Of a DNA stretch of 64,000 nt, positions 1 to 12,762 are shown piece by piece. Numbering within the stretch: the stretch's first letter is position 1; every line of letters starts with the position of its first letter. The DNA comes from Peromyscus leucopus (Eukaryota; Chordata; Mammalia; Rodentia; Cricetidae), in contig NC_051082.1 in assembly GCF_004664715.2 (NCBI RefSeq), positions 3,568,124 to 3,632,123 of the forward strand. Direction: 5' to 3'. The position numbers and the translations under genes are program-made. The notes under the pieces were generated by a model. That model saw only the letters and a program-made list of their open reading frames with translations, did no database searches and had not been told where the DNA came from.

Positions 1-2712
1 AGACACCGTAGCCTCTTTTGGGAGCCACTGTCTGTGGCTCTGGGTGACAGCTCACCAGGGAAGAAAATGAGACATTTACTGTCATCCTCTACAGAAAAAA
101 TGACTCCGAGGTGTGTACTGGGGTCCCCTCAGACACTGGGTCCCCAGGGCCAAGCCTACTCTGATGGCTCTGGTAATATTGCCGGCTTCTTCCTAGCCTC
201 TTCCAAGTCCACCTGAGGACTGTGAAACATGCTATTCCAACCAGCCTGAACATTTGGGATTTCTGCTTGCTTTTTGAGACAGGGTCTCACATGGCTGACC
301 TCAGATTCACCATGTAATCAAGGATGACGGTGGGCTCCTGATGTCCCTGGTTACACTGTGACCACACTCAGTGCTACAAACCAAACCCGGGGCCTTGAGC
401 ATGTTAGGCAGGCTCTCTACCAGCTGAGCCCCATACCCCAGCCCAGCAAGTTTGGTTTGGTTTTTAAATTATTCGTGGATGAGAGTGTGCACACTCGTGT
501 GTCACAGCATTGGCACGGAGGTCAGAGGGCAGCTTCCCGAGCTTAGTTCTTTCCTCCGACCATGGGATAGATCGGACTCGGGTTGTCAGGCTTGTGTGGC
601 AAGTCCTCACCGGCCCACAGGGGAAAATTAACCGTCTCAAACTCTACCACGGAGGCCCGAAGGCCACATGGCATTCTGCCACACAGCCAGAACCAGTGGC
701 CATTCCCGGTGTGAACGGAAGCCTGGTACATGCTAGAGAGTGCCAGTTCACGCTGCTGCCTCGGGGGCCCATTGGTCAGTGGCTGGACTGGTTTTGATTT
801 TCTGCGATAGCCCAAGTTAGGCTCCAACTCAAGGCAATCCTCCTGCCTCGGTCTCTCGAGGGCTGAGAGGACAGGTTTATGCCACACACATGGCAGAATC
901 TCGTTTTTCTTGTTTAATGTCACAGTGTGTCACCCGTCTGTTCAGCGGCGGCAACACCTTCCACAGCATCCCCTGGTGCTCCAAATGCCTGTCTAGGGAC
1001 AGCCCCTCAGTTGATAATCCGAGCCCTGGCCCGCCCTCGGCCCTTCAAGAAACAAAACATTAGAACTGACACTCCACTCGGGTGGGACTCGGTCAGTAAA
1101 GCCCTAGTACGCATGAGGACCTGAGTTTGAACCCTAGAACAACAACAACAAAAAAAAAAAAAAAACACTGGACTGCTGGAGTACAGTTGATACTCTGGAC
1201 CAGCCAGCCGCGCTGCTCACTTGAGGAGTTCGTGGCCAGCGAGCGATCCACAAACAACCACCAACAGTGCAGTGAATACCCGCAGGTTCTATTTTCCTGG
1301 GGAATCGTGCCCAGAAGAGTGCGGGCCGGGCCAGAGGGTGTGCATCTCTCTCCCAGCCCTGCCCGTTTGCGCAGTGATTCCCAGGGAACCACTCTCCACG
1401 CTGACTCTGTTCCCAGCTGGAGGTCAGGGTTCGCAGCCGCTCCCCTGGAGTGGGCCCAGCCAACACAGCGGGTGGGCATCGGAGCCTGGCCGGCCTCACC
1501 TCCCAGGAATCTTCCCCTGCTCTACTTAAAGGCTATTATCAGAACTAGAGGGCTTCCAAGGGCCAGGGCCGTGCATGCAGAGAAGGGAGGTGGCTGAGAC
1601 CAGCCCCGAGGCTGTGCAGGGCTGGCGTGAAGGACGTGAGAGCAGGATTCCACCCCTGGGCCAGCTCAACAATACACAACCCAACTGACTCCAGAGAAGA
1701 ATGTGGGCGGCATTCTGTGCGCTCAGCAGGAAGTCGGGGACACATTTCACAAAGGCAGAGAAAACCGTGATTCGGTGATTCCTTCGCAGGCATGCAGTCT
1801 GAAGGCATCCGCCGATATTGGCACAAGAACCGCCCACACACAGCGCGGTTCAACCAAGTCCTCATCTCACAGAGCACCAACAGCTCCACTGTCCATCCAT
1901 CCCCTTGGAAGGTGTTCAAGTCCCCTGAGGGAGGAGAGGTGGAGAACTGAGCAGCCAGATCCACAAATGGGGTACCCCTAAATGCAATGTCCTTTCCAGT
2001 GAGAGCCCCTTGCCCTGCACAGTTTCCACATGCCTGAACCCCAGAATGCCTTTACAGAGATTTAATTAGAGCACACCTCCCTCCAGGGAGCCCACGTGAC
2101 TCCCAGTTCTCAATGTCTCCAATCACAGCCAGCGTAGGAACAAGGCCCAGGCTGCATCCCTATCATAGCCCACCCCAGTCACAGACTTTATTTCCAGGGT
2201 CACCGGGAAGCCCGATGACCTTTTGCCCAGATGGCCCTGACACCCACCTCTCCATCACTGGCTCTCACTCACCAAATGAGCACAGAGAAATCAGCCCTCA
2301 CTCTGACCCCTCACTGCCTGCCCCTCCACATGCTGCCATGGCTGCAGGCTGTAAAATACTCCGGGGTTTCCACCGCACCTAATTTTATTGCATTTCCTTT
2401 TGGACCAAGAAAAGTTGGGCAGCTTTTGTAGTTACAATAAAGCTTTTTTCCAAGCGTTTCTTATAAAATACTCACACTGAACTTTTGAAAACATGAAAAG
2501 TTAAAAAATAAAAAGATAATCACTTAAGAGGTAAGTGGGAATGGTCAAAGCTCACTCTTTAAGGTGCAAAGGGAAATTACCGAGAAGTGTAAAGAGAGGA
2601 GACATCTGGGCAGACACAGGCTATCAGGTCAGGGGCTGAGCTCTCTCCATCAGGAGCTGCATGTGACCCTGTGTTGACTCAAGACCAAGGACAGGGAAGT
2701 GTGTGTAGCAGG
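1..2712. other. Inferred KIAA1671 intron, no gene seen
   Basis: No exon-like coding with family similarity is visible. There is an ID-like fragment in minus orientation at about 360-450 and B3-like sequence at about 470-640. A partial tRNA-type SINE runs at 1,090-1,140 and is followed by an A-run to about 1,165. The remainder looks like unique non-coding sequence. Confidence 0.5.
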
Positions 2713-3243
2713 CTTTCGTGGGCTGCCAACCAGCTCCCAAATCAAGACACGGAGACTTCTTATCAATTATGAATGCTCGGCCTTATCTTAGGCTTGTCCC
2801 ACTGGCTCTTATAACTTAATTTAACCTGTTTCTCTTCCTCTATTATGTTTTGCCTCAGGGTTTTGTTTTTGTTTTGTTTTGTTTGTTTGTTTTAACCTTT
2901 CTTTCATTCTGTATGTCCTCCTCTGTGTCTGGCTGGCAGCTGCCTGGCCCCTGGTGTCTCCCTCTCTTTCTCCCTGGTTCTCCTCTCTTCTCCAGCCTAG
3001 ATTCCTCCTCCTCCTCCTTATTCTCTCTGCCCGCCAGCCCTGCCTCTCCCTCTCCTGCCTAGCTATTGGCCGTTCAGCTTTTTATTAGACCAATCAGGTG
3101 CCTCAGGCCGGCAAAGCAACACATCTTTGCATAATTAAACAAATGCAGCCTAAACAAATGTAACACACCTTCGCACAGTTAAAGTAATGCTCTGCGACAT
3201 AAACAAACGCAACACATCTTTACATAGTAACTAACATTCCACA
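2713..3243 (-). mobile_element. LTR, family A, copy 1
   Basis: Read on the minus strand it starts TGTGGAATGTTAG and contains GGTCTAATAAAAAGCTGAAC and GGCCAATAGCTAGGCAGGAG. It ends in GGGAGCTGGTTGGCAG plus about 20 bp. The same order of blocks occurs at 45,576-46,037 on the plus strand. TG at the start, a CCAAT-type box, an AATAAA-type signal and CA near the end fit a retroviral-type LTR. No internal gag or pol sequence is attached, so it is probably a solo LTR. A (TTTTG)n expansion interrupts it at about 2,860-2,893. Confidence 0.7.
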
Positions 3244-3999
3244 ACCAAGTGGAGGGAGACTTTCACTTCGTGTGTAAAGCAGACAAAATGCAACCAGCGC
3301 TGTGGTCCACCAAAACAAAGCTGTGGCACCTGGACTCACGGCAACCCTCTTGGAATCCAGAGGCCACAAAGGCTATACATGTTACAGATAACAACATGAA
3401 TCCTTTGGCTTTTGTATGGGGAAATGTATCTGTTTAGGCCATTGTCGGTTAGGGCTTGTTACACAGGTAAACACCACCAACAGACTCAGGAAGTTTGGCA
3501 CACATTAGCTCAGTAGACAGAGTCTCTGCCAAGTGAATGTGGACACTGGGGGAGGAGGGGCGGGGGGGGGAGCAGGGAGGGGGGTGGGGCTTGGAGAGCC
3601 ATTCAGTTCAATAGGAAAGGACTCCATGATTAGAGGTGATGGCCTGGGAGCAGACCTGGCAGTGGTACTCAGGAAGTGACTACCTGTGTGTGTGGTGTGG
3701 GGGGGGGGATTTAACGTGTCAAGAGCTGAAGGAACGGCTCTCTAATGTATCCAACACCGCCTCACCCTCTGCATAGGCCTGGACTAAAAGGAGCCGATAA
3801 ACCAAAAATGTGAGCGGCAAACTGCCAACCCAAGGACTCAACTCGGTGCTGAGACCCACCTCCTGCTGCCACCCATCCTGTGAACATCTGGTCCGTCTCC
3901 AGCTGCTGCACAGTGACACCAGCTAGCCTACAGTGGCACAAGTGCCCCTGGCCAGGCACGCCAGCCTGGGACAGGGCAACAATCCAGTCTCCCCCGGCA
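3244..3999. other. Inferred intron with G-rich runs
   Basis: No gene is seen. At 3,548-3,590 and 3,697-3,710 the plus strand has long G runs able to form quadruplexes. Confidence 0.4.
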
Positions 4000-5076
4000 G
4001 CACACAACCTAGGGTCTGGGTGGCCAGAGGGTGTGCGCCTGCCCTGACTGGCAGAGGGGAAGCCCAAGGAGGGGCCTGAGTTCTGGGGACGTCTCTGCCC
4101 TTGTCAACTTGACACACAGACACACCACTGTTAAGACACAGCCCTTCCTTTCTTGTTCTTCCCCAAGATCATGCATTAATATCCATTTTCACAGCCCCAG
4201 TCTGTAAAAATTCAAACTCTTTAAAATAGCCAGTCTCTTTTAAAATCCAAAGTCTTTGAAAAGTCAACTGTGGGCTCCTGGAACATCCAAAATAAATGAA
4301 ATACCTTCTCACTTTAAGAGGGAAGAACAGTCACAATCTGAACAAAGCAAAAAACAAACTCCAAATTGAGTAAATAACAATATCCAATGTTGGCCTGGGT
4401 CACCTCTCCGGCTCCGAGCTCTGCAGCACACACAGCTTGTCTTCTAGGCCCTGGCTCCACTCCACAGCTGCTGTTCTTGGTGGTCATCTACGGTACTGGC
4501 ATCTCCAAAACGCCGGGGTCTCTGCCACAACTGGACTGCACTTTCACCAATAGTCTCTCCTGGGCTCTCTTCAGGGACTCCAGCCCCGCCACACGGTGCC
4601 AAGCCTCAGCTGCTCTCCATGACCCCTTCAGGTCTTCAAAACCAGCACCACCTGGGTGACTCTTACACGACCAAGTTCAGCTGCCAGCACGAGGTGCAAC
4701 CTTGGCTGCCTCTGAACACAGCTTCAGTGTGCTGACCCTGAGGAAACCCTTCCCAGAGGACTTCCCCTCAGGGATGCTGCTCTCTTCTTAATCACTGCTG
4801 ATTCTTCAGCCCCAGCTGAGCAGACACCACAGATTCTCAATCCAAACTAGCCAAGTCCCTCATGGAGTCTTTAAACTTCCTTCTGAAACTTCACGAGCCA
4901 GGCCTCCATCATCCGCACTGCTCTCAACATTCTTATCTTCCAAGCTCCTCAGAACAGCTCACGGAGCTCTCAACACTCAGTGGCTTTTCTAGCCCCAAAT
5001 CCCAAAGTCTTTCCACGATCCTCCCCCAAAACACTGTCAGATCTCTCATAGCAATACTCTACTCCTGGTACCAATC
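4000..5076 (-). mobile_element. Internal-type sequence of rodent repeat family C
   Basis: About 1.1 kb directly abuts the family C terminal repeat at 5,077-5,490. It resembles a repeat I know from mouse that carries phrases such as CTGCTGTTCTTGGTGGTCAT. A shorter relative is at 62,530-62,830, where AGGACGACCTGGGAGACTCT parallels AGCACCACCTGGGTGACTCT here. It has no usable ORF. The extent to the left is uncertain. Confidence 0.5.
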
Positions 5077-5490
5077 TGTCTTAGTAACAGTTACTATTGC
5101 TGTGACGACACACCATGACCAAAGCAACCTGGGGAGGAAAGGGTTTCTTTGGCTCACACTTCCACATCACAGTTCATCACTGAAGGAAGTCAGGACAGGA
5201 ACTCAAACAGGGCAGGAACCTGGAGGCAGGAGCTGACGCAGAGGCCATGGAGGGGTGCTGCTTACTGGTTTGTTTCCATGGCTTGCTCAGCCTGCTTTCT
5301 TATAGAACCCAGGACCTCCAGCTCAGGGATGGCACCACCCACCATGGGCTGGGCCCTCCCCCATCAATTACTAATTAAGAAAAGGCCCTACAGGCTTGCC
5401 TACAGCCAGATCTTATGGAGGCATTTTCTCAATGTAGGTTCCCTCCTCTCAGATGACTCTAGCCTGTGTCAAGTTGACATAAAACATCCA
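5077..5490 (-). mobile_element. Repeat family C terminal unit, copy 1
   Basis: The plus strand shows TGTCTTAGTAACAGTTACTA at the left and TGTCAAGTTGACATAAAACA at the right. It is the reverse complement of the copies at 8,506-8,904 and 53,988-54,722. Shared blocks include the CCATGGCTTGCTCAGCCTGC type and the GCACCACCCACCATGGGCTG type. I infer an LTR-like unit of a rodent retroelement; the family name is not assigned. Confidence 0.6.
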
Positions 5491-8400
5491 GGACATGGGG
5501 TGAAGGGCAAAAGAAAAGTCTGCAGCTGGGGCCCAAGCAAGGCTCCAAGGCCTGAGGGACATCACAGGGACAACATGTGGCTCAGTCTGGCACAAGGCAC
5601 TGTCCCCTCAGCTCCCAGGCCCATCATCTTCACCAACTGGCTCACAGAGGGGCTGGAATTACCCCATCAACTCACCAGCAGGAACTGCCTCATCCACCTC
5701 CAAGGGATTCCCTCCCAGGGACTCGCTAATCGACAGATAATGAGTCATAATGAGCGTAATGGAGCCCTTTACACTTTAGCTGGAGGGAGCCACAAAGCAC
5801 CTCAGAGAAAAGTGATAAAATATAATTAAAACTAAGTTTCCGGTTTTTCTGCTGGGGTAGGCGATGCAGGTGGGAGGGGCCTGGCCTCGCCTGTGCTGTG
5901 GACATGTTCCATCTCGAACCTTGTGACTGTGCCACCCAGACACGTGACAATCGACTTTTTTTTCTTCTGCACATTATGTTTTGATTAGCATGCTCTGTGT
6001 GTGGTGCACATGTGTGCAGGCCTGAGGTTCGTATCAAGTGTCTCCTTCAGTCTCTCTCCACTCATATATTAAGGCAGGGCCTCACTGAACCCAGAGCCCA
6101 CCATGTGGCTAGCATAGGTGGTCCAGGGTCCCTGTCTCCAGTTCCCAAAGTACCAGGATTCCAGATGGAGCTGCCATGCCCACCTGGCTCTTGGATGAGT
6201 GCTGGGATCCTAACTCGGAGCCTTATACTTGCAGAGCAAGCATTTTATCCACTGCAGCCATCTCCTAGCCCAAAATCAATTCTTTACACATTCAGGTACT
6301 AGCTGGCCAGTGAATCCCAGCACTAGGGAGGCAGAGGCAGGCGGGTCTCCGGGCCTGAGGCCATATGCAGACCCTATTTTCACTGGTGGACTATGGGCCA
6401 GGAGCAGGGACACAGCTGTGAACAAGCTGGGCAGCATGGGGACCATGGAGGAGGTCCTGATGCTGACCAAGATCAGAAGTGAAGGACAGAGTTGAGGCTC
6501 GTCCTGGAGGGCACCGCCACGGTCCTCAGCACTGACCATTTAGAGAGGCTGGGGCAAGCAGGGCCTCCACCCTCTGCAGCCTGTCACCTACCTCAGCGCG
6601 TAGCAAAGGAAAAAGCCTAGGAGGTTCAGAAACGTGTTCCTCACTGGCAACCTACTAGCTCGAGTCCCAAAGGAAGACAGTCGTCCTGGAGTGCATACAT
6701 CAAGCACTCACAAAACGTATAGTACAAGATGTATCCCAGATGGCAATCACCAGTACCTGGCTCAGCAAGCTGCACCAAGACCTGCCCCCAGCCAGTGCCC
6801 AGCCCAGGAAAAGCCACACTAGCCCAGTGTCACCAGAGAGGCGGAGCCAGCTCACAGACCCGCCACCAGCATCAGCCGACAAGTGCCAGCCCAGGCCTGG
6901 CAGAGGCTGCCAGCTCCACCCACACGCTCCGACACCGAGGACAGTGTCCTCTCGGCTACTGAGCATCAGATCCCCTGGTGTTGGAGCACCAGCGTGGAGT
7001 CACAAGGCAGGGTCATGTCCAAGGTCCTCCACAATGTCCCCAGGGCAGGGAAACCGCAGGGAACCCTAGGAGGCAAGCTGCTCGATGGCGCACCCTAGCG
7101 GTACTGCACCCCCGTGATAAACCAACTCAACCTGGCTGGTACCCAGTCAGGCCTCCGGGGCAGCCTGACCTATGACACCCCATTTCCTAGAACCACGGAC
7201 TCACCAGGAAATGGGTTTAAAACCCCGGTCTCCCTAAGGGGTTACAACACAATAGCAAGAGGCACCCGCGGCTGAACGGAGCATCACATGCCGGCTGGCC
7301 AAACGGTGTAGGTCACACATGCCAGTACCCTGGCTGCATTTTCGCCCGAGTTCATCGACATGTATTGAATCCACCTTTGGTAATGAACCCAAAGGTCAAG
7401 GTTCAGGTGGAGCTCAGGAAGTGGGGTGTGGCACAGATAAGTGATGGACTCGGGGGCACACCGAGATGAAAGTGTCCTCGCGTGACAAGGGGGAGAGAGT
7501 AAGGTCCCTGGCTGGTAAAGTGATCCGGGGAGGCTCTGTGGAGGGGGTGAGGTCACAGCCATGTGGCGGGGAGGTTGGAGACAAGGGAGGATCACGATGT
7601 TTAGAGTCGGCTAAGAGCAGGGACCCAAGAGGCTGGGGATGGAGGGAGGAGGGGAGTTGGTAGGGGAACATCGGGCAGCTCCCACAGGCTGAAGCCACAC
7701 GTGGGGCTCTGTCAGAACGCCTTCCAGGGCAGGAGAGAATGGAGTTACCCACTTGCCAGAAGCGGCCGGTCCAACCTGCTCCAGGGCTGTGTGTCTCTGG
7801 GCAGGTAGAAGTGGGGGGTGGGTTTGGGGGGGCTGCGCTGGGAGGGCTAAGGGTGGCAACGCACCATGAAGGTCTCCCCCAGCCTCAGTTTCCTCATCTG
7901 TCGAATGGCTTATGAGTCATGATAGATGGGAAGAAGCTTGGCACTGTTGATGGGTGGGTCTCCTCCCATGTGCCAAGAGCCAGTCACGGGTGTCAACAAA
8001 CCTGGCCGGCGTGTGGGCCAGCACAGGAAGGTCGGTAACGATGGACAGAGACAAGAGACCACGTCGGCACACAGCAGTGTGTTCCTTCAATCCAAGACCT
8101 TGCCCCCAGTAAAAAGCCCAGAGCCCACTGACCACAGACAGCAGCTTCACAAGTGAAGACGCCATCTTGCAGCAGACATGCATCTTCCAAGCAAAATAAT
8201 CTGGCTCCCCAGGGCCGCTAGGCTACTGCAGGGCCCCACTCCATTCCCCAATGCAAGGCCCAAGTTCCCAACAAGAAGTGCAGCTCCAGGCACGGCAGAG
8301 GTGGTGGGTGGGTCTGGGTCTGCTGCTATAGAAGAGAGTCCTTCACAATTAGGCCCCCAAATGCTGATGCAGCCATGCCCAGGAGGGGACAGGAAGGTCA

Positions 8401-8505
8401 GGGGCTGCCTGTCACTGACTGCACCAGGAAATGGCACCAGCTACGCCCTGCCCCCTCTAAGAGATCTGCTCGGAGATGACACCTGGATTCTCGGTGACCA
8501 GTTGT
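5491..8505. other. Inferred intron; SINE relics only
   Basis: A B4/RSINE-like copy lies in minus orientation at about 6,055-6,275. A B1-like fragment is at about 6,296-6,390 and a MIR-like core (CTCAGTTTCCTCATCTGT) at 7,883-7,900. Nothing else is recognised. Confidence 0.4.
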
Positions 8506-8904
8506 GTGGAATAGTTTTCTGTCACCTTGACACAAGCTAGAGTCACCGGAAAGAAGGGAGCCTCAGCTGAGAAAATGACCCCGTAAGTTCGAGCTGTAGG
8601 CAAGCCTGTAGGGCATTTTCTTGATTAATGATGGATATTGGAGGGCCCAGCCCATTGTGGGTGGAGCCATCCCTGGGCTGGTGGTCTTGGGTTCTATAAG
8701 AAATTAAGCTAAGCAAGCCATGGGGAGCAAGCCAGTAAGCAGCACCCCTCCATGGCCTCTGCATCAGCTCCTGCCTCCAGGTTCCTGCCCTGACTTCCTT
8801 CGGTGATGAACAGTGATGTGGAAGTGTGAGCCAAATAAACCCTTCCTCGCCAAGTTGCTTTGGTCATGGTGTTTTGTTGCAGCAATAGTGACCCTGACTG
8901 AGAC
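8506..8904 (+). mobile_element. Repeat family C terminal unit, copy 2
   Basis: It begins near GGAATAGTTTTCTGTCACCT, includes CCCAGCCCATTGTGGGTGGA and an AATAAACCC signal at 8,835-8,843, and ends near CAATAGTGACCCTGACTGAG. It is a full-length single-unit copy of the family seen at 5,077-5,490. Confidence 0.65.
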
Positions 8905-11900
8905 CCCAGGGACCCACTGGGGAGGAGGAAGCGAAGTCTAGAGAGATACCTGCCTGAGCCGCAAAACTCCAGAGTCCCAAAGTCCTAACTGCTCGGCAGC
9001 GAACTAGCCAGAACAAACTGGGACGGTCCTTCAGAGTCAGGAGCCTGCGAGACGGGCTTCCTGGACACAGTGTGGCTGTGTGAGTGAGTGAGCCTCGAGT
9101 TCTGGCTCATGACCTCGGCTGTGTAACTGGGGCCTCGGTTTCCCCAGCTGGGCCGGGAGAGCCGACTCAGTGTCTGACGACCCATGTCGCTAAGGAAGTA
9201 CACCGGGATCCAGCCCACGGCCGGAGGCCAAGGCCAACAGACAGTCCTTCAAGCCCACCCATTCCTGAAGTCAGGCCGCCTCGGTCACCACTAGCTCGCC
9301 AGCCCGGCTTATCAGTGAGAGACTAGGTCAACCACCAAAGAGGAGGAGGAGGAAGAAGGGGAGGAAGAGGAGGAGGAGGGACATCGGGGCATCGACCTAA
9401 CCCTAACCACATGTGCCAACAGGCACACACAAACACATGCATGCAACACACACACTAAGGCAAAGACAGAAACAACAGAGGGAATCATTTGTGCAAAGGT
9501 CCTGTGGTAGAAAGCCCGTCAGTGGAAGCGACCCTTGCTCAGTCCTTGGGGGTGGAGGGGGGTGGGCAGAAAGCGGAGGACGGGCACTGGGGCACAGGAC
9601 TAAAGGGATGTGACTGCCCAGTGACTGAAGAGTGAGTAGCTAAACAGGCCTGGGCACCCTGGCTTGGGATGAGGCTCTCCCAACGGAAGTTCACAGAGCA
9701 GCCCATGGCCTGACGCGGAGCGGGAAGGGCGTCCGTCCCCAGAGCCGGACACATCTGGGCATCTGCAAACTTGAAAAGGACAGCCGCAGGGGAAAAAAAA
9801 AAAGAGTCAGCAAAGCGCCTCCCCTCCCTGGCAGAGCGGCGGCATGCTTGTCTGACGGCAGAGGCCTCTGCTTGTCTGATGGAGGGGAAGCCTCTGTGGG
9901 GTAGTTCTGCCGTTTGCTGGGCCCCCGATTCTAGCAAGAATCCTGTTTTTGTTTGTTTAGTGCTAGGCAGAGGCACAGAGGCACAGTGTAGCTTGCTGCC
10001 ATCTGCCCTGTCCACGCCGCCGCCGAGGCTCCCTGAGCCAAGGGTTTTAGGAGGCCAGCCACCCTCATGCGACTCTCAAATAAACAAGCGCCCCTTTGGC
10101 AGGGTTCCCCCCCCCCCGCCCCCCCTCCCTCCCCTCCAGCGCTGGAGCCCAGACAATAGCTGTGTTTTCTGAGAGGCAGTGAAGAGCCAGGGCTGGGCAT
10201 GGGAACTCACCCAAGGACAAGCTTCCCCACCCGGGACCCTCCCTTTCCTACAGCCAGGGGTCAGCCCTTCCTCTCGCTCACGGGCCTGGTGCTTGCTTCC
10301 CCAAGAGCTCTGACCAGCCCTGAATTCCTGGGGCCCAGAATCCACAGGGTTCCACATCAGACACCCAAGCTCAGTGGTGAAGGCGGCTGCAGCGGAGGGG
10401 GAGAAGGGGGGGAGGGGACGGGGGGCACCCGTGAGCCCGAGGGGCGGGTCGCTCTGCAAACACTGGACAAACCAGTGCCTTCAATGTGTACTGATGCCAT
10501 GATGCCACAGGTGCTGTGGGAGAGGAGCTAACAGGTCCACCGAAGGTGCTAATGGGGGGCGGGGGGGGTACGCGATGTGGAAGGGTTAGAGATCAAGGGT
10601 CGGGGTCCAGGCAGGCACTCTACCCTAGGAGGCCTCCTGGGAAAAGGACATTGGACCCCGGCTCAGAACTCCGTGAGGAAGAGAAGCCTGCCGAGGGAGG
10701 GGCTTTCCAGACACTGGACTCCCGGAAGCAGGGCCCCTGGGAAAATAAAAGGTGGGACAAGGTGGATGGGAAGGGCACCCCATCAGTCAGAGTCCATGCA
10801 GAAAGAGTGGGGAGACCCCAGCGGGGGCCCAGAAAGCACCCCCACCCCCCAGTCTTCAGCAGGACTGTGGCTCTGCACTGTGCCTCCCTCTGGGACATAA
10901 ACAAAGGGCCAGTGCATCCCCAAGCCTCTCCCTCTAGCCTGTGAATTCCAGAGAGCAAGGCCTTGCGAGACTTCCCCTCCAGGGTAGTTCCTGGCTCCCT
11001 GGCTCCTGAAAGCACCTGGCCCTGGGCAGGTTCTCAGATGACAGCTGCCTGAGGGGGGGGGGCTGCCCCAGGACCGCCTGTGAGTCCTGAGGTCCGCAAT
11101 GGCCATGCCAGTGGGCGGGCGAATGCTAGGAATACACAGAATAAGGTGCCACCCCTCAGGGCAGCCAGAGTCCTTTCCTGAGTGACATCCGCCAAGCAGG
11201 CCTCCGTCCGAAAGTGCCAGCGAGGCCGTGACATTTGTAGGCTGAGAATTAAAGGCAGGACGTGATTCATCGATCTACACAGGCCTTCCTCAAGGAGGAA
11301 GGAAACTGAGATCCGATGGGCAACCAAATTTAACTTTTCTCCGAGCATTTCTGTAGCCAGGAACACAGGAGGGCAGGGCATGCGCGCAGGGAGCCCCCAC
11401 CTCCCGGAAGCCGCGGCTCAGGGCTCAGCTTTCTCCCCTCAGCAAGCAGAGAGGAAACCTGAGGGAAAGGGGGAGGGGCACCCCTGAGGGACGGGCAGCT
11501 GGCACAGGGGCAGTTTGTCCGTCCCAATCCCCATCCCTCTGTCCCTCCTCAATAGACAGAAACAAAGGAGCTGAGAGCCCGGACGGTGCAGGAAGCCAGG
11601 GCCTCTCGCCACCCTGGGAATTTCTGACCCTGTGAACAGGTTTGGGTCAGGAAGAAACAGGCACCTGGGAGAAGTGCCTGGGCTGTGTTAGTTAGGCCCT
11701 GGTGCGCAAACGGCGGCGGGCACGCGCACACTCAGCGTCCGGGAAGCAGTTCCCACGTCCCAGGAAGTCAGATCCTCCGGGCCTGGTCTTTAGTTCTGGG
11801 ACCGAGACTTTCCACTCTGTCCGTCCAGACACTCAAGGGTGGGTGACACGTGCCTGGGCCCCCTGCTGCTCGGCAAATGCATTCTGAGCCCGGGGTAAAC

Positions 11901-12215
11901 AGCAGCAGCAGCAGCAGCTCCACGCCAGGGACAGGGCGCAAACCACACTGATGGTGAGAACTGCATCCCTGGCCTCCGAGCAGGAAAGGCTGTGTAAACC
12001 AGGACTCAGGGTCCGGGGCCTTCGCCAGGATCCAGCTGTGTCTGAGGTGACCTGCACCTTCAGGCCTGTGGACAGGACAGACGGACTGGCCACAACCTTC
12101 AGCTCCCTGCTGTGTGAGCCTGGGAAAACTCTCACTCTCTCTGGGCGGCCATCTCTTCCCGTGATAGCGGGGATGCTGGGCCTCCCACCAGGGGGTTGAG
12201 AATGAAAACACTGGA
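8905..12215. other. Inferred intron; simple repeats
   Basis: GAG-rich purine tract at 9,338-9,380, two telomere-like CCTAAC units at 9,397-9,409, G-runs at 10,380-10,430 and 10,553-10,568, six CAG units at 11,900-11,917, and MIR-like sequence at about 12,095-12,150. No supported gene. Confidence 0.4.
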
Positions 12216-12762
12216 GCAGGGCCGGAGGGCAGCTCAGGGTAGAGAGCTAGCCTGGCCTGCATGACGCCCCGAGTTCAAATCCCAGCCATGAGTACAGGGC
12301 CGGAGTGCAGCTCAGGGTAGAGAGCTGGCCTGGCCTGCATGACGGCCCGAGTTCAAATCCCAGCCATGAGTACAGGGCCGGAGTGCAGCTCAGGGTAGAG
12401 AGCTAGCCTGGCCTGCATGACGCCCCGAGTTCAAATCCCAGCCATGAGTACAGGGCCGGAGTGCAGCTCAGGGTAGAGAGCTGGCCTGGCCTGCATGACG
12501 GCCCGAGTTCAAATCCCAGCCATGAGTACAGGGCCGGAGTGCAGCTCAGGGTAGAGAGCTAGCCTGGCCTGCATGACGCCCCGAGTTCAAATCCCAGCCA
12601 TGAGTACAGGGCCGGAGTGCAGCTCAGGGTAGAGAGCTAGCCTGGCCTGCATGACGGCCCGAGTTCTAATCTCAGCCATGAGTACAGGGCCAGGGTGCAG
12701 CTCAGGGTAGAGAGCTAGCCTGGCCTGCATGACGGCCCGAGTTCCAACCCCAGCCATGAGTA
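12216..12762 (+). repeat. Tandem array of seven 78-bp ID-like (tRNA-derived) SINE units
   Basis: Seven units repeat at an exact 78-bp period (AGAGAGCT at 12,241, 12,319, 12,397, 12,475, 12,553, 12,631 and 12,709). Each unit reads GTGCAGCTCAGGGTAGAGAG, a tRNA-type A box, then CGAGTTCAAATCCCAGCC, a B box. This is the layout of rodent ID elements from tRNA-Ala/BC1. Units 1, 3 and 5 carry GCTAG with GACGCCCC, and units 2 and 4 carry GCTGG with GACGGCCC. The array therefore has a 156-bp dimer order. Units 6 and 7 have decayed. A B1/B4-like body follows at 12,770-12,895. Confidence 0.85.

Noticed and set aside
9397..9409. CCTAACCCTAACC as an interstitial telomere tract.
   Set aside because: Only about two units; too short to mean more than chance.
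12216..12762. Possible CRISPR array because of regular direct repeats.
   Set aside because: The units are contiguous with no unique spacers, each is tRNA/ID-like, and the genome is mammalian.
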